Source: Okeania sp. KiyG1 | Lineage (GTDB): Bacteria > Cyanobacteriota > Cyanobacteriia > Cyanobacteriales > Microcoleaceae | NCBI RefSeq assembly: GCF_014132355.1 | Contig: NZ_BLZO01000042.1 | Span: 39,055 to 103,054 of the forward strand | Reading direction: 5' to 3' | DNA length: 64,000 nucleotides | Shown here: positions 20,178-29,025 of the stretch, piece after piece | Layout of the letters: each line of letters starts with the position of its first letter | Numbering within the stretch: position 1 is the stretch's first letter | Notes under the pieces: model-generated | Told to the model about the DNA's origin: nothing | Seen by the model: only the letters and a program-made list of their open reading frames with translations | Databases searched by the model: none | Translations under genes and position numbers: made by a program

Positions 20178-21395
20178 CTAAATGCTTCTCAAAGCCACAA
20201 TAGGGTCTAATTGAGCAGCTTGTTTTGCAGGAACAACTCCAAAAAACAAACCAATAGCACCAGAAACACCAAAAGCAATAGCGATCGCTGTTACTGGAAT
20301 TCCTGTTTCTAAAGGAGTTAAAACACCTAAAATTAACACCCCACTCACACCAATTCCAGTACCAATTAATCCACCCACAATAGACAAAATTACTGACTCA
20401 ATTATAAACTGAAATAAAATATCTTTCTGAGAAGCACCAATAGCTTTTCTTAATCCTATTTCTCTAGTTCTTTCCGTCACCGAAACTAACATAATATTCA
20501 TAATACCAATACCACCAACCACCAAAGAAACCGCCGCCGTAGCTGCTAATAATAAAGTCAAAGCTGCAGTAATACCACCTAAAGTTTGCAATAAATCTTT
20601 CTGACTTCTGACAGTAAAATCATCCTCATAAATAATTTTATGTCGCAGTCGTAACAGATTTTCTATTTGAAACTGGGCAGCTTTCATTCTATCTTCATCC
20701 TTCACTGATACAGAAATCAAACTTACTTGAGTGCCATAAGGAGAAGACCTGCCAACAATTCTATTTGCCATAGTAGTAATCGGAATAAAAGCGCTCATAT
20801 CCTCATTATTCCCGAGATTAGTACCTTTAGATGCCATTACTCCAATGACTTGTAAGCTAGTATTTTTAATGCGCACTCGTTTACCAATTGGATCTTCATT
20901 ACCAAATAATTGTGCTGCTAATTCTGAACCCAAAGCTACTATATTTTCTTGTTTTTGTAAATCTAAATCTGTCAAAAATCTACCTTTTGCGACATCAAAA
21001 TTTCTTACAGTTAAAAATTCTGGAGTCGTACCAGTTAAGCTGGATGATGCATTTTTATTTCGGTAGCTAACTAATTCGTTAGCATTAAGAATGGGAGCAA
21101 CTTCTTTAACCGTTGGAACTTGAGAAGCGATCGCCTCTGCATCTGCCAATACTAATGTTTGAGGTCGAAGGACAGGTTGTCTTTGAGCACCAGCAATTCC
21201 TGGCACAATAAATAGAACATTTGGTCCGAGAGAAGTAATCTGATTGTTAACAAATTTTTGCGCTCCTTCGCCAATTCCAATCATGGCAATAACGGAAGCA
21301 TTACCGATGATAATACCTAACATGGTTAAGCTACTGCGAACTTTATTAGCTAGCAGTGTTGTTGTTGCCATTTTTATACTTTCTAAGATGTTCAT
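20178..21395 (-). CDS. ABC transporter permease, MacB/FtsX family
   Basis: 405 residues. An N-terminal membrane helix (about 20-42, SSLTMLGIIIGNASVIAMIG) is followed by a large periplasmic MacB-PCD domain (to ~265). Three C-terminal helices form the FtsX domain (about 270-300, 325-350, 365-390) with MNIMLVSVTERTREIGLRKA, the hallmark coupling segment. Start ATG 21395. It partners with the downstream ATPase to form a type VII ABC transporter that moves substrate across the cell envelope rather than through a classic membrane pore. Substrate cannot be assigned. Confidence 0.9.
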   Translation of the reverse strand: MNILESIKMATTTLLANKVRSSLTMLGIIIGNASVIAMIGIGEGAQKFVNNQITSLGPNVLFIVPGIAGAQRQPVLRPQTLVLADAEAIASQVPTVKEVAPILNANELVSYRNKNASSSLTGTTPEFLTVRNFDVAKGRFLTDLDLQKQENIVALGSELAAQLFGNEDPIGKRVRIKNTSLQVIGVMASKGTNLGNNEDMSAFIPITTMANRIVGRSSPYGTQVSLISVSVKDEDRMKAAQFQIENLLRLRHKIIYEDDFTVRSQKDLLQTLGGITAALTLLLAATAAVSLVVGGIGIMNIMLVSVTERTREIGLRKAIGASQKDILFQFIIESVILSIVGGLIGTGIGVSGVLILGVLTPLETGIPVTAIAIAFGVSGAIGLFFGVVPAKQAAQLDPIVALRSI

Positions 21396-22235
21396 AAATT
21401 GAAAAAAAACAACTAAAATTTGGGTACATCATTTCACTTATCACTTATCAGTTATCAGTTATCAGTTGTCAACGGGGGTGCTTAAAATTGCTTAGGGTTT
21501 GTAGACACGGAGTTGCCTGTTGAAGACTATCCATAAGCAATTTTCCCTTCTACCTTCTACCTTCTTCAGCTATGCTTTATAAACATTTTTCTTAACATAA
21601 AACCCGGATATTAGTGAGAAGTTATGTTTCATTAATTGATAATTGATAATGGATAATTGATAATTACCTCTGGTTAAAACCGTTACGGAATTGAATATAA
21701 GGAAATATTATTTCTTCTCTTGGTCGATTGGATATGCTTAGGAAACCCATCCATCCCTCGACCGCTTTTTCCCCTTAAAAGGGGAGGCTTCAAGGCGCGA
21801 ATTATTTAATTACTAATTATTAATAATTAATAATTCGGTAAGTCGTTTGAGAGGCTTTTTCCTCAGAAAAGTGTATTGAATTAGATGTTTTTTTGAATAT
21901 TATTACGGACCACACTCCCCACACCTCCCCATCCTCCCCACCCTCCCATCAAGGTTTCAGGAGTTCCTTATCAGGGATAGCTTCTTCAGGGGAGTTGCAC
22001 ATTACGGAATGATACTGCAAAAAATTGGTTTAGATTTTGACTAAAAAAACCTAATATTAATTATTCTACCAATTCTCAAATCCAAAATCCTGTTCATCAA
22101 AAATCTCAAATCATTCGTCACTGTGCAACGCCCATTTTTCCGTTAATGATGAGATAATTGATAAAAAGTGAGTAAAACCTATTAACAGTAATCGGAAGAC
22201 AGGCTAAAAGGTTTTATTTCTATAATATTAAAAAG
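21396..22235. repeat. Repeat-filled gap: STRR, CTCTTGGTCGATTGG family copy, CTCCCCA heptamers
   Basis: CAGTTAT heptamers lie at 21433-21470. A copy of the dispersed family occupies about 21638-21845: TTGATAATTACCTCTGG, TCTTGGTCGATTGGATATG, CTCGACCGCTTTTTCCCCTT, AAAAGGGGAGGC, TAATTCGGTAA. CACACTCCCCA-type heptamers follow at 21908-21950. No gene is recognised. Confidence 0.6.
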
Positions 22236-22309
22236 GGCGAACGATGGGACTCGAACCCACGAATGGTGGAACCACAAACCACTGCCTTAACCACTTGGCC
22301 ACGCTCGCC
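22236..22309 (-). tRNA. tRNA-His (GTG)
   Basis: Read on the minus strand, the acceptor stem GCGAGCG pairs with CGTTCGC. The anticodon loop TTGTGGT carries GTG, and the T arm is GTGGG-TTCGAGT-CCCAT. An extra encoded G(-1) at 22309 faces C73 at 22236, the identity feature of histidine tRNAs. The last anticodon-stem pair is T:T instead of A:T. No CCA is encoded. Confidence 0.93.
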
Positions 22310-22414
22310 ATGAATTTTTTCTTACAGTTTATTACTATAGCACTACCAAATTATTTTTGTAAACCCCCTTTCCCAAAATATTCCCAAAAAATAAAATCTC
22401 AAACCCATACCTGA

Positions 22415-23956
22415 ATGAGTTATTGCGTTAATCCTCAATGTCCCAATCCTGAAAATCCCGACACAGCAACCTATTGCCAGAATTGCCACTCCCCTTTAAT
22501 TCTTCAGGGACGCTATCGTCTCCTGAAAAAAGTTGGTCAAGGAGGCTTTGGCAAAACATTTCTGGGCGTAGATGAACAACATCCTCTGAAGCTCCCATGT
22601 ATTCTGAAGCAAATATCATTTTCCACCCTCGACCCCGAAAGCCATCACACAACAACTAGACTATTTCGGCGGGAGGTAATGCGGTTAGGGCAGTTGGGAC
22701 AACATCCACAAATTCCTCTGCTTTTAGCCCATTTTCAATATAATCAAAATTTGTATTTGGTACAGGAATATATTCAAGGTTTGACATTAAAGCAAGAATT
22801 ACAACAAGGTCTCTTCAACGAAGAACAAATATGGCAACTTTTGCGAGAGTTACTACCAGTATTGAAGTTTATTCATCAACGTCAAATTATTCACCGAGAT
22901 ATTAAACCAGAAAATATTATTCGTCGTACTTCCCCACCTATTAATTATCAAAAACCACCCTACTTACCAGGAGAAAATCAAGTAGTGGAAAAATCAGAAA
23001 AAATGGGAGAATTTGTATTAATTGATTTTGGGGTAGCGAAGTTGCTGACAGGTACAGCTTTAATTAGTACTGGTACCGTTATTGGCAGTCCCGAATATAT
23101 GGCACCGGAGCAAACCAGAGGGAAAGCACTGCCAGCAAGTGACTTGTTTAGTTTGGGTGTAACTTGCATTCATTTACTGACAGATGTTGCGCCGTGGGAT
23201 ATGTTTGACGTTGTTAATGACTGTTGGAGATGGCGAGATTTTTTGCCGAGTGGGAGTAGTGTTAGTCAAGGTCTCGGCAATATATTAGATAAGTTGTTAG
23301 AAAATTCTGTGAGTCAACGCTATCAGACAGCGGAACAAGTTTTGGAGGTGTTGGAGTCTAGGTCAAGTATTGTTAGGCAACCTGTGGAAAGTATAGAGTC
23401 TTTGGCGTTGGTAAATCAAAAGTTGTCTGTGTTGCCATCGGTGCGGAGTTTGGTGGGGAGGTTTATTCCCCAAGTTTTGACACTGGATGAAAATGAGTTA
23501 ATTTCGGCAGTGGGGGTAGAGTATGGAAAATTGCAGTATTTATTGGCAGTGCAAAAGTGGCGGGAAGCTGATATAGAAACATGGGCAGTTTTATGTGATG
23601 CTTTGGGGAAGAGGAGAAAAAGTTATTTGTTTCAGAATGATATAGATAATTTGCCTTGTGAAGATTTGCTGACTATCGATCGCCTTTGGGTGAAGTACAG
23701 TCAGGGGAGGTTTGGGTTTAGGGTGCAAAAACAGATTTATGAAAGTGTGGATGAAGATTATGGAAAATTTTGTAGTCAGGTTGGTTGGTTAACTTATAAT
23801 TTGCATTTTCGCGATCGCGGATATAAGTTTACCAGTTGGGCACCAGTTGGTCATTTACCTTCAAGAATTTGGGCAGGTGGTCAGCAGTGGTGGACTCATG
23901 CAGAAGTGATGGCGAAAAAGTTAGATAAGTGTGGTTTTTCAACAATTAATAATTAA
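22415..23956 (+). CDS. Zinc-ribbon Ser/Thr protein kinase fused to a GUN4 domain
   Basis: 513 residues. An N-terminal zinc ribbon uses Cys4, Cys9, Cys21 and Cys24. The Pkn2-type kinase domain follows: glycine loop GQGGFG (41-46), Lys65, HRDIKPEN (160-167), DFG (204-206) and GSPEYMAPEQ (224-233), so it should be catalytically active. Residues ~361-505 are a GUN4 domain (SAVGVEYGKLQYLLAVQKW, NLPCEDLLTIDRLWVKYS, GRFGFRVQKQIY, PVGHLPSRIW). GUN4 binds porphyrins and stimulates magnesium chelatase; in kinase fusions it probably serves as a tetrapyrrole-sensing input. No membrane helix is present. The gene begins about 105 bp downstream of the divergently oriented tRNA-His. Confidence 0.92.
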   Translation: MSYCVNPQCPNPENPDTATYCQNCHSPLILQGRYRLLKKVGQGGFGKTFLGVDEQHPLKLPCILKQISFSTLDPESHHTTTRLFRREVMRLGQLGQHPQIPLLLAHFQYNQNLYLVQEYIQGLTLKQELQQGLFNEEQIWQLLRELLPVLKFIHQRQIIHRDIKPENIIRRTSPPINYQKPPYLPGENQVVEKSEKMGEFVLIDFGVAKLLTGTALISTGTVIGSPEYMAPEQTRGKALPASDLFSLGVTCIHLLTDVAPWDMFDVVNDCWRWRDFLPSGSSVSQGLGNILDKLLENSVSQRYQTAEQVLEVLESRSSIVRQPVESIESLALVNQKLSVLPSVRSLVGRFIPQVLTLDENELISAVGVEYGKLQYLLAVQKWREADIETWAVLCDALGKRRKSYLFQNDIDNLPCEDLLTIDRLWVKYSQGRFGFRVQKQIYESVDEDYGKFCSQVGWLTYNLHFRDRGYKFTSWAPVGHLPSRIWAGGQQWWTHAEVMAKKLDKCGFSTINN

Positions 23957-24024
23957 TAGATGTCTCCGGAAAAGAGGGAACAGGGAACAGGGAACAGGGA
24001 AGAATAACTGAAGTGTTACCCAAG

Positions 24025-24236
24025 TATAGCTTCAGTAGACCACAGTAGGGGCGAATGGTATTCGCCCTTATATCATGTCCGGATAATTAGTGATAAAAAA
24101 AAACTTCCTCTTTCTTCTTCTTTCTTTCCTCCTGAGTCCTGAGTCCTGAGTCGTTTATTTATAACTATTCAACCGGACATGATATTACAGGGTTTTGGTT
24201 ATGACGATGTGGTTTAGAGACCGGCAAAAGCGCTGT
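24025..24236. mobile_element. Nested repeat: GACCACAG..TGTGGTTTA..GCTGTA element split by another MITE
   Basis: The right end TGTGGTTTAGAGACC..GCGCTGTA matches the element at 39701-39848; the left arm (GTAGACCACAG) is degenerate. The central GGGGCGAATGGTATTCGCCC hairpin is interrupted right after its second arm by the element at 24071-24184. Confidence 0.5.
24071..24184 (+). mobile_element. 114-bp MITE, TATCATGTCCGG family, TTA target duplication
   Basis: Perfect 12-bp inverted repeats TATCATGTCCGG / CCGGACATGATA bound the element, with TTA on each side (24068-24070, 24185-24187). The body carries AATTAGTGATAAAAAAAAAC and GAGTCCT heptamers. Confidence 0.85.
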
Positions 24237-24269
24237 AGGATTTTTGAGATAATCAGGACTTAATATCAT

Positions 24270-24360
24270 CAGGACTTACGCAAAAAATGGAATTATACAT
24301 CATATGTAAGGGCGAATGCCATTCGCCCCTACTAAATATAGTGGTTATGCGTAATTCCTG
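24270..24360 (+). mobile_element. 91-bp MITE, CAGGACTTACGCA family
   Basis: Left CAGGACTTACGCA and right TGCGTAATTCCTG, with an exact 5-bp target duplication ATCAT (24265-24269, 24361-24365). The core hairpin is GGGCGAATGCCATTCGCCC. A partial TATCATGTCCGG-family copy (GATCATGTTCGGATAATCAG) starts immediately after at 24360. Confidence 0.85.
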
Positions 24361-24444
24361 ATCATGTTCGGATAATCAGTTATAAAAAACCTTCTGCCTT
24401 CTAACCTTGCTCTTTCCCTTCTGCCTTCTGCCTCTCAATCGCAA

Positions 24445-26487
<2,043 letters not shown>

Positions 26488-27009
26488 ATGAGATTTGTAT
26501 ATTCATTAACAACGACATTATTAACAGTATTCTGGTTAACTATTCCAGTATTTGCTCAATCTAAATCTAATTCTATGGAACGCATCAAAACTATTCAGCG
26601 TTTATTAAGCACTTATGAATGTCAAGGTTGTGATTTGGGCGAAGCTGACTTAAGCGAAGCTGACTTAAGTGAAGCTGACTTATTAGGGGCTAACTTACAA
26701 AAAGCTAACTTGAAAGGAGCTAATTTAAGAGGTGCTATTCTCAGCGGTGCTAATTTGATTGAAGCAAATTTAGCAGGGGCTAATTTATCAGGTGCAATTA
26801 TGCATGGTACAACTATGCAAAAGGCAGATTTGACAGATACTAACTTATCTTGGGCTGATTTGTACCAGGCATATATGGAGAAAGCTAAGTTAAATAGAGC
26901 TAATCTATCTAATGCAAATCTTAATCAGGCAAAATTGGAGCAAACAGATTTTTGTGAAGCTACTCTACCTAGTGGTAAAAAAGGAGATTGCTCTAATGAC
27001 AAAAAATAG
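26488..27009 (+). CDS. Secreted pentapeptide-repeat protein
   Basis: 173 residues. A signal peptide covers about 1-23 (FVYSLTTTLLTVFWLTIPVFAQ). A helical stretch ending in LLSTYECQGCDL with a Cys-x-x-Cys pair leads into about 20 tandem A(D/N)LXX pentapeptides (EADLSEADLSEADLLGANLQ onwards), which fold as a right-handed quadrilateral beta-helix. An AGAAG element lies just upstream of the ATG. Such periplasmic or lumenal pentapeptide proteins are numerous in cyanobacteria and mostly of unknown role. Confidence 0.9.
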   Translation: MRFVYSLTTTLLTVFWLTIPVFAQSKSNSMERIKTIQRLLSTYECQGCDLGEADLSEADLSEADLLGANLQKANLKGANLRGAILSGANLIEANLAGANLSGAIMHGTTMQKADLTDTNLSWADLYQAYMEKAKLNRANLSNANLNQAKLEQTDFCEATLPSGKKGDCSNDKK

Positions 27010-27110
27010 AGATTGCTCTAATGGCAAAAATTATAGAGGTTGTCAATCAGGAGTTCTGATGCAAAAGTTTCTATATAATGGTTGAGTTTACCATTTATTC
27101 AGGTATAATT

Positions 27111-27344
27111 TTATACCACAACAGATATTTCATCAACTACTTTAATCCGTCCTCTATAAATTGCACGAATTAGTCGGTCTATTGAGCGTTTTTCATATTC
27201 TTGTAAAGAATCATCAAATATAGCAGCCATTAATCCATAGCGGTCGGCCAGGGTAATGTAGCCGTTTTCATTAGCTTGAGCAAAAAGGTCTCCTAATGCA
27301 CATGGAAGAAGATGGACAGGAGGGTCTACACACATAATATTCAC
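27111..27344 (-). CDS. Small hypothetical protein (77 aa)
   Basis: Compact, soluble, acidic-to-neutral protein with segments LFAQANENGYITLADRYGLM and YEKRSIDRLIRAIYRGRIKV, reminiscent of small cyanobacterial proteins with a DRYGL..IDRLL..RGR pattern. A start at the Met of residue 4 is equally possible. It is convergent with the pentapeptide gene, about 100 bp apart. Function unknown; considered real because the sequence is protein-like rather than low-complexity. Confidence 0.6.
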   Translation of the reverse strand: MNIMCVDPPVHLLPCALGDLFAQANENGYITLADRYGLMAAIFDDSLQEYEKRSIDRLIRAIYRGRIKVVDEISVVV

Positions 27345-27739
27345 CTTTAAATCCTACAGTTCTAGTATTACTAATTTTCTATTGTGACATGGTGATGCAA
27401 CATTCAGATAGTAAGCGATCGCACGGACTATATTTGGTGATTTTAATCACTATTAGTATGTGACAACTAACAATAGGCTTAGTGATTTATATTGCAAATC
27501 ACTAAATTTAAAATTTTGCGGAAAACTATCCTTAGTATTAGGAATATATAGGTGTACCTCAACCTTGTTGGAGCAACAGTATAACCACAGTTCAATACTT
27601 AACTAACCATCCTCTCAAATTTCAAGCTGAAAACTTTGATACAATTTACAAAAATTTCTCTCAAAAAGTGTTGACAAACCTTATAGAATAAAGTTAATAT
27701 AATATCAAAAGCAAAAGACAGTCAGCCTAATCTGGCAAG
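27345..27739. other. Intergenic, no repeat recognised
   Basis: AT-rich, one HIP1 site at about 27415. It presumably holds the promoter for the riboswitch transcript; no convincing -35/-10 pair can be singled out. Confidence 0.4.
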
Positions 27740-27895
27740 AAAGGCACAGTAAGAGTGTCGCTGGAGCGGAGGAACCAAATACAGGGGGCTTATCTCTGAA
27801 AAGAAGTCTTTGAATGTAGAAAAACAAAGATGCAGAGAAGGGAATCTCTCAGCCCTAGCCCGTCAGCTAACTTCGTAGGCATTGAGAGGAGAATG
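27740..27895 (+). ncRNA. c-di-AMP riboswitch (ydaO/yuaA class)
   Basis: The stretch has the conserved blocks of this class in order: TCGCTGGAGCGGAGGAACCA (27758 on), then AAATACAGGGGG, a variable hairpin, GGGAATCTCTCAGCCCTAGC, CCGTCAGCTAACTTCGTAGG and the closing TTGAGAGGAGA. These match the pattern of the Bacillus ydaO leader (GCGGGGGACCCAA, GGGGTGAATCC, CCGTCAGCTAACCTCGTAAG, GAGAGGA). The class binds two c-di-AMP molecules and usually switches off genes for potassium uptake, osmolyte handling or wall hydrolases. It sits about 110 bp ahead of the ORF at 28005 on the same strand. Exact ends are uncertain. Confidence 0.85.
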
Positions 27896-28004
27896 AAGAG
27901 TCAACTTTCTATGAAAATTTAGACAGATTGTCAATTCAGTATCCTTGGTTGGTATAGGTCTGATTTGTTGCGCCCGATAAACCTGACTCTGACGATCTAG
28001 AATA

Positions 28005-28367
28005 ATGTTAGAAAAACTGAATATTCCATTTTTTGCGACGCTTGCCGTAGTTATTGTAATACCTCAACAAGCAGTATGGAAGCGCATCTGTCGCTTCGTC
28101 ACGCCTGACTTAGTATTATTACCCGCATTAGGATTTTTTTGGACTATAGTCTTATGTTCTATGGTGAATACCTTTTTCACAACGTTCATACCCAGTCCTT
28201 GTTTACCAACAGTTATCAGCACAGCCATAAGTGTTTCTAAAGTTTCCAGAGGATACTTAGGAGTAGCTCAAGCTTTCTGGCGGTGTTCTGGTGAAGCTCA
28301 AAATATCAGTGCTCTGTCTGTTCCTCAAGTTGGTTCTCAACTAGAACAAGCTTACGCATCTGTTTAA
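28005..28367 (+). CDS. Small membrane protein of unknown function under a c-di-AMP riboswitch
   Basis: 120 residues starting at ATG 28005. Two probable membrane helices: IPFFATLAVVIVIP (about 7-20) and VLLPALGFFWTIVLCSMVNT (37-56). A polar, protein-like tail follows (VSKVSRGYLGVAQAFWRCSG to LEQAYASV). Not recognised. No clear Shine-Dalgarno precedes it, which is common in cyanobacteria. Its position just after the riboswitch is the only functional clue and suggests an osmotic, potassium or cell-wall role. A MITE follows the stop by 18 bp, and no other gene shares the transcript. Confidence 0.65.
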   Translation: MLEKLNIPFFATLAVVIVIPQQAVWKRICRFVTPDLVLLPALGFFWTIVLCSMVNTFFTTFIPSPCLPTVISTAISVSKVSRGYLGVAQAFWRCSGEAQNISALSVPQVGSQLEQAYASV

Positions 28368-28385
28368 CGCATACTATTACAACAA

Positions 28386-28539
28386 CAGGACTTACGCAGA
28401 GACTCTACTTATGGCTAGGGCGTTAGCGGAGCTTGGCGTTAGCCAATGCCATTTGCGTTCCGCAAAGCTCCGCTTTATATGTTGCGGAGCAAAACGCCCC
28501 TACAGATGGTGATTTAAAAGTCAATTTGCGTAAGTCCTG
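28386..28539 (+). mobile_element. 154-bp MITE, CAGGACTTACGCA family, with an expanded core
   Basis: Perfect 13-bp inverted repeats CAGGACTTACGCA / TGCGTAAGTCCTG and an exact 5-bp duplication AACAA (28381-28385, 28540-28544). Instead of the short GGGGCGAATGG hairpin of its relatives, the core between AGGGCG and CGCCCCTA is filled with GTTAGCGGAGC / GCTCCGC-type short repeats. Confidence 0.9.
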
Positions 28540-28599
28540 AACAATATATTTTATAGGTACTACCTTACAAGATTTTATGATTGCAAGGTAGTGCTTGTC

Positions 28600-28885
28600 A
28601 TTTCAGTTATCAGTTATCAGTTATCAGTACCTCCTGGAATAGGGAGGCTTGAGATCCTCTTTTTTGGTCATTTGAAAAATCTATGCGATTGATAAACTGT
28701 ACCTATAATAACTTCTGGTGTATCAAAACTTATATCATGTCCGGTTTAACAGTTATAAATAAACGATGAAGGAGTCAGGAGTCAGGAGTCAACCCACCCC
28801 TAACCCCTCCCAGGAGGGGAACTCAGGAGGGAAGAAAGAAGAAGAAAGAGAAAGTTTTTTTTATCACTAATCATTACTATCATTA
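28600..28885 (-). mobile_element. CAGTTAT cluster and degenerate TATCATGTCCGG-family MITE
   Basis: CAGTTAT heptamers at 28604-28627 are followed by TATCATGTCCGG at 28733. The body (ATAAATAAACGATGAAGGAG, AGTCAGG heptamers, a CCCACCCCTAACCCCTCCCA unit, then TTTTTTTTATCACTAAT near 28870) reads as the family in reverse orientation. The second terminal repeat is lost. Confidence 0.6.
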
Positions 28886-29025
28886 TTTCCTTACTTAAGA
28901 GTTAAGGCGATCGCTTTCCCTTACAAAACTTTACAAACAGTCTTTTATAAGTAATTATCCGGAATATATTACCTATATTAGGATAGCAATATTAAAATTG
29001 AAGTGAATCTAATTAAGGGTAATTT

